Below, piece after piece: positions 42,748 to 53,199 of a stretch of 64,000 nucleotides of DNA. The notes beneath the pieces were generated by a model. That model was not told the DNA's origin. It saw only the letters and a program-made list of their open reading frames with translations, and did no database searches. The first letter of the stretch is position 1, and every line of letters starts with the position of its first letter. The stretch covers positions 310,001-374,000 of the forward strand of contig NZ_CP100350.1 of assembly GCF_024204685.1 (NCBI RefSeq), read 5' to 3'. Source of the stretch: Gilvimarinus sp. DA14. GTDB taxonomy: Bacteria; Pseudomonadota; Gammaproteobacteria; Pseudomonadales; Cellvibrionaceae. The translations under genes were made by a program, and so were the position numbers.

Positions 42748-45700
42748 ACGCCATAGTGAAATGGTTTGTCGATAATCCCATTGCCGCTAACTTACTGATG
42801 TTGGCGATGTTGTTGGGCGGAATTGTCAGTTTTTCGGCAGTAGAAAAAGAGGCGTTCCCTCGTTACGAGGGCAATATGATTAATATTGCCATGCCCTATC
42901 CGGGCGCAGCACCGGCTGAAGTAGAGCAGCAGATTGTGGTGCGTATTGAAGAGGCGATCGCCGATCTACCCGGTATCTATCAGATTACTTCCGAGTCTCG
43001 CGAGGGGATCGGCCGGGTGGCGGTTCAAGTTATCGAAGGTCATGACCTGCGTGCGCTTCTCAATGATATCAAAGGCAGAGTGGATGCCATCAATACCTTT
43101 CCGCCCTCGGCAGAGAGGCCTGTGGTTAATCAGTTGGTGTTTCGTGAAACGCTGATGTGGGTCGCCCTCTTTGGTGATGCCGACAGGCGGCAGTTGAAAG
43201 ATTGGGCCTATCAAATCCGCGATGAAATGTCCCTGTTAGAGGGCGTATCCGAGGTTCAGATTAATGGCGTTAAACGCGATGAGCTGAGCATTGAAATTTC
43301 AGAGCAGACCATGCGCCGCTACAATCTCAATTTTGCCGAGCTGTCACAGGCGATTCGAGGCGGCTCGGTCAATTTGCCGGCAGGGGTGATTCGCAGTAAA
43401 GACGGCGATGTGCAAATTCAAACCCGCGCACAGGCATTTACGGCCAATGACTTCGCTCGCATTGTGGTGCGCAGTGGACGCGATGGCAGCCGTTTACTGT
43501 TAGGGGATATCGCCGACATTGAAGATGGCTTTAGCGAGGAAAATGTTGAGTTCTTTATGAACGGTAAGCCCGGCGTCAATCTCGAAGTCAAGATGAGTGA
43601 CGACCCGCTGCTAATCGAAGGGACAAAAAATGCGCGCGCCTATGTCGAGGCGTTTAATGAGAAGTTGCCAGCGGGGGTGGAGTTAAAAATTAACTTCGAG
43701 GCCAAAGACCTGTATGACAGCCGCTTTAACTTGTTGGCAGATAATGCTATCAGCGGCTTGCTGTTGGTGTTTTTGATTTTGATGTTGTTCCTGCGGCCTT
43801 TGCTCGCCTTTTGGGTGGTTGCGGGTATTGCCACGACATTCGCCGGTTCAATTTGGCTGCTGCCGTATCTTGATGTCTCCATCAATATGCTGTCGATGTT
43901 CGCCTTTTTGATGGTGTTGGGCATAGTGGTGGATGACGCGATTATTGTGGGCGAGAGTGTTTACCGCCATCAGCAGCGCGGTGAGCGCGGCAAGCTGGCG
44001 GCCATTACCGGTACCCGCACGGTATTACTGCCGGTCCTCTTGGCGGTCAGTAGCACCATTATCTTTTTTATCCCTATGATTGATGTGCCTTCGGATATTG
44101 TGGTGTTTACTCGCTCAATATTCTGGGTGGTGTTTTTGTGTTTAAGTTTTTCTTTGGTTGAATCGTTACTGATTTTACCGTCTCACCTGTCACACATGCG
44201 CCCGGAAAGTCCCAGTCGATTTAAGCCGCTGCGCTGGCTTGGTCAGTTGCGCCACAAGTTTTCCAGCGGTATGGAGAGTTTTGCACAGACTCGGTATCAA
44301 CCCGCTTTGCGGGGAATGTTAGCGCGTCGCGGTAGCACCTTTCTGGGGTTCTTTTTTGCCTTTGCGATTACCCTGGCGATTGTTATTTCGGGTTGGGTAA
44401 CCATGAGTTTCTTTCCTCAGGTGCCCAACCCTATGGTGCATGTGCGGGTGAGCTTTTCTGAGGGCGCGCCTTTCTCGCAAACGCAGAAGGTTGCGCAATT
44501 TATTCGCGACCGAGTCGATGAGCTGGCCTCTGATGAACAGCTGTTAGCACAAAATAATGATCAGCCCTTTATTCGTGAAGTTAACCGCACCTTAAATGCC
44601 ACCGAAGCCACTATTTTTGTCGGCCTGACGCCGGACGAAGAGCGCAAGCTTAGTGTGCAGCAAGTGGCCGATGCACTGCAGGAATACATCGGCCCCTTAC
44701 CCGAGGCGAAAAGCTACTCGCTTAGCGCCACTATGGCTGGCGGTGGCCCGGATATAACTCTGAATATGAGTATGCTGGAAAACCGCCGCGACATTCAGCA
44801 GAGCGCTATTGCTGATGTGAGCAGTGCGCTCAGCCGTTACCCCGGCGTATTTAACGTGCGCAATAATCTCGATACCGAACGCACAGAAGTAGAGGTGGCA
44901 CTCAAGCCCTATGCCGAGGCTCTTGGCATCACCCTAGGCGATGTTGCAAACCAGGTCCGTCAGGGTTTTTACGGTGTGGAGATTCAGCGAATTCCGCGCA
45001 GTAAAGAAGATGTGCGAGTGATGCTGCGTTACGCGGCAGAGCAACGACGCACTCTGGATACCCTGGATCAGATCCGTATTCGCACTGACGATGGCCGAGA
45101 GCTGCCCATCAGCGCGGTCGCGGATATTACCCTGGTGCCCGGCACCAGCACTATTCGCCGGGTGGACCGCAAGCGCAATGTCACTATTACCGCCGAGGTG
45201 GAAGAGGGCACGGATGCCGCTGCCATTACTCGAGAGCTGTTGGATAGTAACCTCGATGCATGGCAGCAGAGCTATCTTGGCTTTAACTTATCACTCGATG
45301 GCGCGCTGCGTTCGCAGGCGCAATTTGGCGACAACTTTGGCACCAACTTTATCAAAGTGTTTGTCGTGGTTTTGGCGCTTTTTGCCATTGCCTTCCGCTC
45401 ATTTTTTCAGCCCCTGCTGGTGATGCTCGCGGTGCCTTTTGGTTTTGTCGGCGCGGTGCTGGGGCATTTGATTATGGGGGTAGATTTCAGCTTGTTTTCG
45501 GGTTTTGGTTTTCTCGCTTGCTCCGGAGTTGTAGTAAACGATAATCTTGTGTTGCTGGAGCGCATTAATACGCTCCGTGCTCGTGGCGAGAGTACAGTAA
45601 ACGCGGTGTTAAGCGCGGGGGTGGACCGCTTTCGGCCCATTGTTTTGACCTCCATCACCACGTTTATCGGTCTGTTACCGATTTTATTTGAGCGCAGTCA

Positions 45701-45887
45701 GCAAGCTCAGTTTTTGCAGCCAATGGTGATTTCGCTGTCTTTTGGTGTGCTCTTTTCGTCTGTCGTGACCTTGTTTCTGGTCCCCTGCGCCTACTTTTCC
45801 GGGGATCGTTTAAGGCAGTGGGCTGTGCAGCACTTGCCCAAGTTTCGCACGGACACACAAAATGAATCGGGTTTAAAGGCCGAATAA
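42744..45887 (+). CDS. RND efflux pump permease (AcrB/MdtB-like superfamily)
   Basis: 1047 residues, twelve membrane helices with two large periplasmic loops. Motifs: FVDNPIAANLLMLAMLLGG at the N-terminus, VDDAIIVGESVYRHQQRGER in helix 4 (the conserved Asp pair for protons), and a repeat-2 block SGVVVNDNLVLLERINTLRA. It belongs to the hydrophobe/amphiphile exporter class. Substrate unknown. The overlapped adaptor gene forms its operon. Confidence 0.93.
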   Translation: MNAIVKWFVDNPIAANLLMLAMLLGGIVSFSAVEKEAFPRYEGNMINIAMPYPGAAPAEVEQQIVVRIEEAIADLPGIYQITSESREGIGRVAVQVIEGHDLRALLNDIKGRVDAINTFPPSAERPVVNQLVFRETLMWVALFGDADRRQLKDWAYQIRDEMSLLEGVSEVQINGVKRDELSIEISEQTMRRYNLNFAELSQAIRGGSVNLPAGVIRSKDGDVQIQTRAQAFTANDFARIVVRSGRDGSRLLLGDIADIEDGFSEENVEFFMNGKPGVNLEVKMSDDPLLIEGTKNARAYVEAFNEKLPAGVELKINFEAKDLYDSRFNLLADNAISGLLLVFLILMLFLRPLLAFWVVAGIATTFAGSIWLLPYLDVSINMLSMFAFLMVLGIVVDDAIIVGESVYRHQQRGERGKLAAITGTRTVLLPVLLAVSSTIIFFIPMIDVPSDIVVFTRSIFWVVFLCLSFSLVESLLILPSHLSHMRPESPSRFKPLRWLGQLRHKFSSGMESFAQTRYQPALRGMLARRGSTFLGFFFAFAITLAIVISGWVTMSFFPQVPNPMVHVRVSFSEGAPFSQTQKVAQFIRDRVDELASDEQLLAQNNDQPFIREVNRTLNATEATIFVGLTPDEERKLSVQQVADALQEYIGPLPEAKSYSLSATMAGGGPDITLNMSMLENRRDIQQSAIADVSSALSRYPGVFNVRNNLDTERTEVEVALKPYAEALGITLGDVANQVRQGFYGVEIQRIPRSKEDVRVMLRYAAEQRRTLDTLDQIRIRTDDGRELPISAVADITLVPGTSTIRRVDRKRNVTITAEVEEGTDAAAITRELLDSNLDAWQQSYLGFNLSLDGALRSQAQFGDNFGTNFIKVFVVVLALFAIAFRSFFQPLLVMLAVPFGFVGAVLGHLIMGVDFSLFSGFGFLACSGVVVNDNLVLLERINTLRARGESTVNAVLSAGVDRFRPIVLTSITTFIGLLPILFERSQQAQFLQPMVISLSFGVLFSSVVTLFLVPCAYFSGDRLRQWAVQHLPKFRTDTQNESGLKAE

Positions 45888-45899
45888 CCGGAGAGCTGT

Positions 45900-46088
45900 A
45901 TGAAATATCTTGCGATTGTGGTTGCCCTGCTTGTACTCAGTGCCTGTGATTCGGGTGGTGAGTCAGAGCCAGAGCCAGGAGCGTTTGAGTCTTACACCGA
46001 GAGTCAGCAACAGGCGCTGGAAAAAGCTCGCGAGCTTGAGGGGCAGCTGCAAGAGGCGAGCGAAAAGAGAATGAATGATTACGAATAG
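45900..46088 (+). CDS. Small lipoprotein at the end of the RND operon
   Basis: 62 residues. Signal peptide with lipobox LVLSAC (Cys at ~16), then an acidic stretch SGGESEPEPGAFESYTESQQ and a helical tail rich in Glu and Lys. GGAGAG precedes the ATG, 12 bp after the pump stop. Function unknown; many operons carry such a small lipoprotein. Confidence 0.75.
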   Translation: MKYLAIVVALLVLSACDSGGESEPEPGAFESYTESQQQALEKARELEGQLQEASEKRMNDYE

Positions 46089-46103
46089 TTTGTCTGCTTG
46101 TAT

Positions 46104-46126
46104 AAAAAAGCCCCGCAGTGCGGGGC
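46104..46126. terminator. Bidirectional terminator
   Basis: GCCCCGC-AGT-GCGGGGC stem. A6 lies on its left, giving a T run for minus-strand transcripts; TTGT follows on the right. It separates the RND operon from the small secreted-protein gene. Confidence 0.8.
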
Positions 46127-46187
46127 TTGTAGTACACCTACTAAAACTAGGCAGTGCTTAAACCTATAGGGTTCAAGCGAGAAACTT

Positions 46188-46475
46188 TTAGCTATTCAGC
46201 TTTTTGAACTCGCGGATGGTTTTGTTGAACGCATCGGCGTAGGCGCGCAGCTCGTCTTCGGCTTTACGCACATCGGAAGAGCTCATGCCCGAGCAGGACA
46301 GATATTCTTCAGTCGCTTTTACATAAGCTTTTACTTCATTGTTCGACTTCACCATCTGCGCGGTAACGGCGGTGGTGGGGTCGGGGATAGCCGGCTTATT
46401 TTGCGGCTTTTCACACGCCAGTGAAGGGGCGGCAATAACGGTCAGGGCAATAGCGGCAAACAATGATTTTTTCAT
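46188..46475 (-). CDS. Small secreted protein of unknown function
   Basis: 95 residues from the ATG at 46475 (GGAACGAG upstream); the ATG at 46487 has no ribosome site. A signal peptide (KKSLFAAIALTVIAAPSLA) precedes a periplasmic helical protein with two Cys (ACEKPQ and YLSCSGM) that may form a disulfide. Family not recognised. Confidence 0.7.
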   Translation of the reverse strand: MKKSLFAAIALTVIAAPSLACEKPQNKPAIPDPTTAVTAQMVKSNNEVKAYVKATEEYLSCSGMSSSDVRKAEDELRAYADAFNKTIREFKKLNS

Positions 46476-46766
46476 AACTCGTTCCATAAATTAAAAAGTC
46501 ATCGGGCGGTCTTGTGGACGCCGTTAGGTTTGTGAATATACATTTGATAATGTGATCTACATCTCAAACTTGTGGCTATTCTGCCAGCAAATTTGCCTCT
46601 CGAATACGCCGATCACTAATCATTTTGCTATGGATGTGGCGTAAAAATGCACAAACAGTTATTTCGTATGGGTCTAAGTCAGCTGCCTCTTTATTCTTTG
46701 ACGAAATTATGGCGCAGGGGCGAGCGGTTGGGCTGGAGCAAATGCGAGTGTGAGTTTTTTGACGCA
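46476..46766. other. Gap of ~290 bp upstream of the small secreted-protein gene
   Basis: No gene seen. Its promoter should lie here on the minus strand. The open frame 46576-46794 on the minus strand runs through the valS terminator and has no ribosome site, so I do not accept it. Confidence 0.4.
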
Positions 46767-46790
46767 AAAAAAAGCCGGCATACGCCGGCC
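46767..46790 (-). terminator. Rho-independent terminator of valS
   Basis: GCCGGC-ATAC-GCCGGC stem with TTTTTTTT on the minus strand (46774-46767), 25 bp after the valS stop. Confidence 0.9.
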
Positions 46791-46814
46791 CCAAGGGTGA
46801 AACTGGTAGGTCCG

Positions 46815-49670
46815 TTACATGGACTCGATCGCTTTTAACTGTTCGGCCAGGGCGTCAATGCTGGCAGATATTTCATTTAGCTTAGATTTTTCCTTTTCTA
46901 CCACGGCTGCGGGGGCTTTGTCGACAAAATTAGGATTGTTCAACTTGCCGCCAACGCGCTGCTGTTCTTTATTCAGACGTTCAAGCTCTTTATTTAAGCG
47001 GGCCTTCTCGGCTTCTACATCGATCAGACCTGCCATGGGCACTAGAATTTCCAGTTTCCCCACCAGCGCCGTTGCCGACATGGGGGCTTCTTCGCCGTGG
47101 TTCAGCCAGGTAATGCTTTCCAGGTTGGCCAGCTTCTGCAGAAACTGCTGGTTGGCCTGCAAGCGTTGTTGGTCTGCCTCGGTACCGTGCTGCATGTATA
47201 ACGGGATGGTTTTACCCGGGGCGATGTTCATTTCGCCGCGAATATTACGCACGCCCACAATCACTCCTTTCAGCCATTCGATATCAGCCGTGGCGGCCGT
47301 GTCTAGCAGTGATTCGTCGGCCACCGGGTAGGGCGCCAGCATGATCGTCTCGCCGTTTTGGCCCGCCAGGGCTTTGACTCGCTGCCAGATTTCTTCGGTA
47401 ATAAAAGGAATCAAAGGGTGAGCTAAGCGCAGCGCCGCTTCCAGCACGCGGATCAGGGTGCGACGGGTGCCGGTTTTCTGTGCTTCGCTGGCATGTTCGT
47501 CCCAGAGCACGGGTTTAGACAACTCCAGATACCAGTCGCAGTACTCGTTCCAGAAAAACTCGTAAAAAGCCTGAGTGGCTAAATCCAGCCGGTAGCTGTT
47601 GAGGGCATCGGTGACCGATTTCTCAGCTTCTTGCAGACGGCTGATAATCCAGCGGTCTGCCAGTGATAATTCAAAGTCTGTGGCGTTGTTTTGGCCACAG
47701 TCCTCGCCCTCGGTGTTCATCAGCACATAGCGGGCGGCGTTCCACATTTTGTTGCAGAAATTGCGGTAGCCCTCTACTCGGCCCATATCAAATTTGATGT
47801 CGCGCCCGGTGGAGGCCAGCGAGCAAAACGTCATGCGCAGGGCGTCTGTGCCATAGGCATTGATACCGTCTGGAAACTCCTTGCGGGTTTGTTTCTCAAT
47901 TTTGGGTGCGTCCTTGGGGCGCATCAGGCCACGGGTGCGCTTGGCTACCAGGCTTTCCAGGTCGATGCCGTCAATGATATCCAGCGGGTCCAAGACATTA
48001 CCCTTGGATTTACTCATTTTCTGGCCCTGGGCATCGCGCACCAGACCGTGCACGTAAACGGTTTTAAACGGTATCTGGCCTTTGCCGTTATCGTCCTTAA
48101 CCAGGTGCAGGGTGAGCATCATCATCCGCGCTACCCAGAAGAAAATAATATCGAAGCCAGTGACCAATAAATCGGTGGGGTGGAACTTCTTTAAAAAGTC
48201 CGTCTGTTCCGGCCAGCCCAAGGTTGAGAATGTCCACAGGCCAGAGCTAAACCAGGTATCCAGTACGTCTTCGTCCTGCTGCAGCTCCACTTCGGGGCCC
48301 AGGTGGTACTTGGCGCGGGCCTCTTCTTCACTGCGCGCAACATAGACATTACCGGCCTTGTCGTACCAGGCGGGAATGCGATGGCCCCACCATAGCTGAC
48401 GAGAAATACACCAATCCTGAATGTCGCGCATCCAGGAGAAGTACATGTTCTCGTACTGCTTGGGTACAAATTGCACCTCGCCGTCTTCGACCGCTTTAAT
48501 CGCGGGTTCGGCCAAGGGTTTGGTGCTGACATACCACTGATCGGTGAGCCAGGGCTCGATCACCACGCCCGAGCGATCGCCGCGCGGTACTTTGAGGGCA
48601 TGGTCGTCGATTTTTTCCAGCAGGCCCGCGGCTTCAAAGTCGGCCACAATTTGCTTGCGCGCGTCATAGCGATCTTTACCCGCGTAGGCTTGCGGCAGGC
48701 TGGTGTCCAGATCATCGCGCGGGCTGCCGTCCAGGTTAAAAATCTGTGCTTCACCCAGTACCTGCGCAGACTCGTCCAGCACGTTAATGAGCGCCATATT
48801 GTGGCGTTTACCCACTTCGTAATCGTTAAAGTCGTGGGCCGGGGTAATTTTGACGCAGCCGGTACCAAACTCGCGGTCGACGTACTCATCGGCAACAATG
48901 GGAATGCGGCGGCCCACTAAGGGCAGCACAATTTCTTTGCCGATCAGCGCTTGATAGCGTTCGTCCTCTGGGTGTACCGCGACGGCAGTGTCCCCCAGCA
49001 TGGTTTCCGGGCGGGTGGTGGCGACGACTAAATAGTCTTTGCCTTCAGCGGTGGTGGCGCCGTCGGCCAGCGGGTAGCGCAGATTCCACAAATAGCCTTT
49101 TTCGTCGTGGTTTTCTACTTCCACATCGGAAATAGCCGTGTGGAGTTTTGGGTCCCAGTTCACCAGGCGCTTGCCGCGATAAATCAGGCCGTCTTCGTGC
49201 AGGCGTACAAAGGCTTCTTTTACCGCATCGGAAAGGCCTTCATCCATGGTGAAGCGCTCACGGCTCCAGTCCAAAGAAGAGCCCAGTCGGCGAAGTTGGC
49301 GGGTGATATTGCCGCCAGACTCGGCTTTCCATTCCCACACTCGCTCAAGAAATTTTTCCCGGCCCAGATCGTGACGGCTGATGCCATCGGCGGCCAGTTG
49401 ACGCTCGACCACCATCTGCGTGGCGATACCGGCGTGATCCGTACCCATCTGCCACAGAGTGTCGTCGCCTTGCATACGATGAAAACGGATCATTGCGTCC
49501 ATGACCGCGTTATTAAAGCCGTGCCCCATGTGCAGGTTACCCGTGACATTGGGTGGCGGGATCATAATGCAGTAGGGCTTATCGCCGCCCTGAGGTTTGA
49601 AATAACCCTTGTCTTCCCAGTTTTGGTAGCACTGGGTTTCGATGGCCTGGGGCTGGTAGGTTTTATCCAT
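46815..49670 (-). CDS. valS: Valyl-tRNA synthetase
   Basis: 951 residues, full length. Class Ia signatures: HIGH-like [15 protein letters not shown] and [14 protein letters not shown]; the editing domain lies between ([16 protein letters not shown]). The C-terminal tRNA-binding coiled coil is present ([20 protein letters not shown]). ATG at 49670. Charges tRNA-Val in the cytoplasm. A candidate -10 lies ~90 bp upstream. Confidence 0.97.
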   Translation of the reverse strand: MDKTYQPQAIETQCYQNWEDKGYFKPQGGDKPYCIMIPPPNVTGNLHMGHGFNNAVMDAMIRFHRMQGDDTLWQMGTDHAGIATQMVVERQLAADGISRHDLGREKFLERVWEWKAESGGNITRQLRRLGSSLDWSRERFTMDEGLSDAVKEAFVRLHEDGLIYRGKRLVNWDPKLHTAISDVEVENHDEKGYLWNLRYPLADGATTAEGKDYLVVATTRPETMLGDTAVAVHPEDERYQALIGKEIVLPLVGRRIPIVADEYVDREFGTGCVKITPAHDFNDYEVGKRHNMALINVLDESAQVLGEAQIFNLDGSPRDDLDTSLPQAYAGKDRYDARKQIVADFEAAGLLEKIDDHALKVPRGDRSGVVIEPWLTDQWYVSTKPLAEPAIKAVEDGEVQFVPKQYENMYFSWMRDIQDWCISRQLWWGHRIPAWYDKAGNVYVARSEEEARAKYHLGPEVELQQDEDVLDTWFSSGLWTFSTLGWPEQTDFLKKFHPTDLLVTGFDIIFFWVARMMMLTLHLVKDDNGKGQIPFKTVYVHGLVRDAQGQKMSKSKGNVLDPLDIIDGIDLESLVAKRTRGLMRPKDAPKIEKQTRKEFPDGINAYGTDALRMTFCSLASTGRDIKFDMGRVEGYRNFCNKMWNAARYVLMNTEGEDCGQNNATDFELSLADRWIISRLQEAEKSVTDALNSYRLDLATQAFYEFFWNEYCDWYLELSKPVLWDEHASEAQKTGTRRTLIRVLEAALRLAHPLIPFITEEIWQRVKALAGQNGETIMLAPYPVADESLLDTAATADIEWLKGVIVGVRNIRGEMNIAPGKTIPLYMQHGTEADQQRLQANQQFLQKLANLESITWLNHGEEAPMSATALVGKLEILVPMAGLIDVEAEKARLNKELERLNKEQQRVGGKLNNPNFVDKAPAAVVEKEKSKLNEISASIDALAEQLKAIESM

Positions 49671-49755
49671 GAACTGTCGGACCTTTGCCTTGCGCGGTTA
49701 ATTAGCTAGTGAGCCGGCGTAAAGTTGCCGCGGGCTCCTTAGATCAAAAGGCGCG

Positions 49756-49761
49756 ATTATA
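49756..49761 (-). promoter_or_regulatory. Candidate -10 element of valS
   Basis: TATAAT on the minus strand, inside CGCTATAATCGC, about 86 bp upstream of the valS start. The -35 at the right distance (CTACTT) is weak. Confidence 0.45.
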
Positions 49762-49859
49762 GCGGGTTTACCGCCACAAGTAGAGAGTGCGCGGCTTGAA
49801 TTAACCTCGGAGATACGCGACAGTACAAGGGTACTTCCAACCAGGGCAGCGAGGGATAC

Positions 49860-50498
49860 ATGTTCAGACTGGTGTTCGCCGGTGAGTTACTGACAGGGTT
49901 TGACCAGGAGTCTGTAGAGCGCAATCTGGCCAGGTTGCTGAACCAGGATGAGCAGAAGATTCGAGCGCGTCTTTTCAGCGGTGAGCCTGTCACGGTCAAA
50001 AAGGTTGAAACCCAGCAAGAGGCATTTAAGTGGCGCAAGGGCTTTGCTAACGCCGGTGCCGTCTTGGTGGTGTTGAGCTTGGGCGATACCCCGCCTGCCA
50101 ACCCGGTGGTTGATGAACGCGATGGCACTCTGCCCGACGAACCCATAGGCAATCAAGGCGGTGAGGAGCCGCAGCAGGTCGATATCAAAGACCCGCAGGC
50201 CACTAGCTACGAAGAGCCCACCCTCGATAGCGAGGCCAAACGAAGTCCCGGCGTGCGTATGCGCAATAAAATTTATGTGCTCTTGGGCACTGCGGCCCTC
50301 GCGTTCGTCGCTTTGGTGGTGTTGGTGCTCTGGTCTACCAAGGGCTTGTGGCAAGGGGTGGAGCTAGAGCAAAACCAGCAAGACTTAGGTAGTGCGCTGC
50401 TGCGCGAGAACACTCACGCCCTGGCGCGCACAGAATTGCCTAAAGCTCGCGAACTGGCAATTGTGGCAGCCCAAGAGGGAGCCAAGCTCGGCGTCTAG
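49860..50498 (+). CDS. Membrane protein with N-terminal small domain, unknown function
   Basis: 212 residues. An N-terminal domain of about 75 residues (FRLVFAGELLTGFDQESVER, LARLLNQDEQKIRARLFSGE, VTVKK) recurs in various gammaproteobacterial membrane proteins, often before RDD domains. An acidic linker leads to one membrane helix (IYVLLGTAALAFVALVVLVL) and a short helical tail. AGCGAGGG precedes the ATG. Function not known. Confidence 0.7.
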   Translation: MFRLVFAGELLTGFDQESVERNLARLLNQDEQKIRARLFSGEPVTVKKVETQQEAFKWRKGFANAGAVLVVLSLGDTPPANPVVDERDGTLPDEPIGNQGGEEPQQVDIKDPQATSYEEPTLDSEAKRSPGVRMRNKIYVLLGTAALAFVALVVLVLWSTKGLWQGVELEQNQQDLGSALLRENTHALARTELPKARELAIVAAQEGAKLGV

Positions 50499-50631
50499 GC
50501 TTCAGCGTGTCAGGGCGTTACCGATTGCAGGCCGAGCAGAAACCAGGTTTGCGCAACGCATGATGTATGACAGCGTGGAGCTAGAAATAAATATGGCGCT
50601 AGTTCCGGTGTTTGGCTATGGAGCAACACAG

Positions 50632-52080
50632 CTAATCCTTGAACGCAATCCAGGCACTGAAGGTTAGGTTGTTAAAGATGGTACTGACTCGCGTCAGTCC
50701 CGCTTGCTGCAGCAGCTCGATATTCTCGTCTTCATATAAAGGGGTCATGACCCCCGCTAAGCTTGCGGATTTCGCGTTAATTTCTTCTTTACTGAAACCT
50801 TGATCCAGTTTGTACTGGCCGTGAGCGCGTTGCAGAAGTTGTTCTAATTGGGTGTCGCGCCGCTTGACCTTTTCGGCCAAGATAATCGCCCCGCCTGACT
50901 TGAGTTGGGTCTGTATTTTTTTGAGCAGCTCCAGGCGCCGTTCAGGTGCGACAAACTGCAGGGTGTAAGAGAGTATTGCCACCGAGCAAGATTTCATTGG
51001 GTGCTCGAGAATGTCCGCGCAATGGTATTGCACCGCACCGCCTGCGGCCTCGGCGGCCTGAATCATATTGGGCTCGATATCGACACCAATCACATCGGCA
51101 CTGGGAAGCCGTTGTTTCAGTTGGCGGCACAGGCTGCCGGTAGAGCAGCCCAGTTCGTACACCGCGCCGCCGTCCGTCAGCAGTTGTTCGCACAGACGAA
51201 TGATTACTTCGTGCAGCTGCGGGTAAAAAGGAATAGAGCGGTGAATATGGCTATCAAAACTGCGCCAGACCTCGCCGCCAAAACTCCAGCTGCGCGGGGC
51301 AGCCTCAATACCATCACCCACACTTGCGGCGCTTTTGCGCAACATCCAATAGCGTTGGTTCTGATGCCGATAGGCGAGCTCATAGGTAACTAGGTAACCG
51401 CTGTCGATAACCTCAAAGTTCTGTGAAAACAGTGCTTGGTAGCTCGTCACACTGCGATAGTTTTGTACTCTTGCACTGTTAAATGTCATCCACAGCGCGT
51501 TTTTCCAAAATGGGCCGCGAAACTTTTGCAGACGGTAAATGCTTTGTTGTTTACCGGGTTTGATGGTTTGCCAGCCGCTGTGCAGAAAATTGCGCAGCCA
51601 GCTTTTACCGTTATAGGCGTATTCGCAACTCTCGCGAATAAATATCTGGCCACCGGGCTTTAGCGCATGTTGCAGGTTTTGCAGCAGCGCCTGGCTGTCA
51701 TCGTCGTCCAGATACATAAACAGCCAGTTGATAAAAATAAAATCGAAAGGCTGTGTCTCATTGTGGTATTCGAGAGCGTCAATGCTCTGGTAGGTAATGT
51801 TGTTAAATTGTGCGTGCTTAAGGCGGTTTTGTTGCAGCGCCTCGGTGGAAATATCCAGCGCGGTTAGCGATTGCGCGCGGCGTGCAAGCTCGCCGGTAAA
51901 GCGGCCGGTACCAGCGCCAAGCTCGAGCACCTGGCAGCCATCCAGGGGCGGCAAGAGGGCGAATATTTCTTTAAGCTCACTGTCATTTAAGGTTTTTAAT
52001 TCGGGGCGGGAGGCCAGCGCCGTGCCCAGCGCTTCACCATTGGAGGCTTGCCAGAACTTCTTGGAGACGCGATTGGCCAC
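50632..52080 (-). CDS. Fused methyltransferase: phosphoethanolamine-MT-like plus CmoA-like domain
   Basis: 482 residues from GTG at 52080; the longer TTG frame to 52110 lies inside the dapD terminator. Residues ~1-250 resemble the eukaryotic phosphoethanolamine N-methyltransferase module: LLPPLDGCQVLELGAGTGRF, INWLFMYLDDDDSQ, GGQIFIRESC. Residues ~265-482 resemble CmoA: HIHRSIPFYPQLHEVIIRLC, VYELGCSTGSLCRQL, ILSYTLQFVAPERRLELLKK, GGAIILAEKVKR and a FNNLTFSAWIAFK end. Both SAM-binding glycine motifs are present. Whether it methylates a lipid headgroup, a tRNA or another small molecule is open. Confidence 0.75.
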   Translation of the reverse strand: MANRVSKKFWQASNGEALGTALASRPELKTLNDSELKEIFALLPPLDGCQVLELGAGTGRFTGELARRAQSLTALDISTEALQQNRLKHAQFNNITYQSIDALEYHNETQPFDFIFINWLFMYLDDDDSQALLQNLQHALKPGGQIFIRESCEYAYNGKSWLRNFLHSGWQTIKPGKQQSIYRLQKFRGPFWKNALWMTFNSARVQNYRSVTSYQALFSQNFEVIDSGYLVTYELAYRHQNQRYWMLRKSAASVGDGIEAAPRSWSFGGEVWRSFDSHIHRSIPFYPQLHEVIIRLCEQLLTDGGAVYELGCSTGSLCRQLKQRLPSADVIGVDIEPNMIQAAEAAGGAVQYHCADILEHPMKSCSVAILSYTLQFVAPERRLELLKKIQTQLKSGGAIILAEKVKRRDTQLEQLLQRAHGQYKLDQGFSKEEINAKSASLAGVMTPLYEDENIELLQQAGLTRVSTIFNNLTFSAWIAFKD

Positions 52081-52093
52081 TTTGCTTACTCGT

Positions 52094-52121
52094 AAAAAGC
52101 CCGCAGGCAAACCCTGCGGGC
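52094..52121 (-). terminator. Rho-independent terminator of dapD
   Basis: GCCCGCAGG-loop-CCTGCGGGC, 9 bp perfect stem, followed by TTTTT on the minus strand. It shows that the methyltransferase gene must begin beyond it. Confidence 0.9.
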
Positions 52122-52128
52122 AGCGCGA

Positions 52129-53163
52129 TTACGCGTTTTTGTGCAGCTCTTCGTTCAGCTGAACTTTGGATTTATTGGTCAGGCATTCGGTGCGGCCGGT
52201 CTGCGAATTGCGACGGAACAAGAGGTCACTCTTGCCGGCCAGATCGCGGGCTTTCACTATTTCGACTTCGCTGCCACTGTCGTCCAGTACCGCGACCTTG
52301 GTACCGGCTGTGATGTACAGACCCGACTCGATGGTGCAGCGATCACCCAGTGGAATACCGGTGCCGGCGTTGGCGCCCAGCAGACACTCTTTGCCCACGC
52401 TGATAACGATATTGCCACCGCCTGACAGAGTGCCCATGGTGGAGCTGCCGCCACCTAAGTCTGAGCCCGACTCGACAAATACCCCGGCTGAGATGCGGCC
52501 TTCGATCATGCCAGGGCCCGCGGTGCCGGCGTTAAAATTGACAAAACCCTCGTGCATGATAGTGGTGCCTTCGCCAAGGTAGGCGCCCAGGCGCACGCGA
52601 GCGGTGTGGGCAATACGCACACCCGTGGGCACAACGTAGTTGGTCATCTTGGGGAATTTATCCACACAGGCAACTTCCAGTACTTCACCGTTGAGGCGCG
52701 CTTGCAGCTGGCGGGCAGGTAACTCGTCCAGCTCAATCGGCCCCTGGTTGGTCCAGGCCAGATTTTTCAATGCACCGAAAAGACCGTTAAGGTTGGTGCC
52801 GTGGGGTTTAACTAGGCGGTGCGAAATCAGGTGCAGCTTTAAAAAGCCCTCCGGTACCGACTCGGGAGCGGCATCGCTGGCCAGCACCGTGGCCACCAGG
52901 GGGCGGGCGCTGGCAGTCAGCTGCAGGGCAACCTGGGCTTGATCTATATTGCCAGCAGCGTTTAAGGCTTCGGCGAGGCGTTGGCAGGTGTCGACAGTCA
53001 GTTCGATAACCTGGTTGCCGCCTTGATAGTCCAGCACGTCACTCAGTGCTTTGGCGGTCGCCTGGTCGGGGTTGAGCTCGGGGGCAGGGTAGAAAACTTC
53101 CAGCCATTCGTCCTTGCGGTTTTTGGTGCCGACGCCCAGGCCGACGCTGTATAACTCAGTCAT
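52129..53163 (-). CDS. dapD: Tetrahydrodipicolinate N-succinyltransferase
   Basis: 344 residues, the long Pseudomonas-type DapD. Left-handed beta-helix hexapeptides run through the middle (RIAHTARVRLGAYLGEGTTI, HEGFVNFNAGTAGPGMIEGR, GGGSSTMGTLSGGGNIVIS). Lysine/diaminopimelate pathway, succinyl-CoA donor, cytoplasmic. ATG at 53163. Its partner dapC is 1.2 kb upstream. Confidence 0.95.
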   Translation of the reverse strand: MTELYSVGLGVGTKNRKDEWLEVFYPAPELNPDQATAKALSDVLDYQGGNQVIELTVDTCQRLAEALNAAGNIDQAQVALQLTASARPLVATVLASDAAPESVPEGFLKLHLISHRLVKPHGTNLNGLFGALKNLAWTNQGPIELDELPARQLQARLNGEVLEVACVDKFPKMTNYVVPTGVRIAHTARVRLGAYLGEGTTIMHEGFVNFNAGTAGPGMIEGRISAGVFVESGSDLGGGSSTMGTLSGGGNIVISVGKECLLGANAGTGIPLGDRCTIESGLYITAGTKVAVLDDSGSEVEIVKARDLAGKSDLLFRRNSQTGRTECLTNKSKVQLNEELHKNA

Positions 53164-53199
53164 GATGTATCCCGTGTTTAAGGCGTTAAATGCAAATGT

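Noticed and set aside
46576-46794. 72-codon minus-strand frame near valS
   Set aside because: It starts inside the valS terminator stem and has no ribosome site.
52081-52110. TTG start at 52110 for the fused methyltransferase
   Set aside because: It falls inside the dapD terminator hairpin; GTG at 52080 is a better start.
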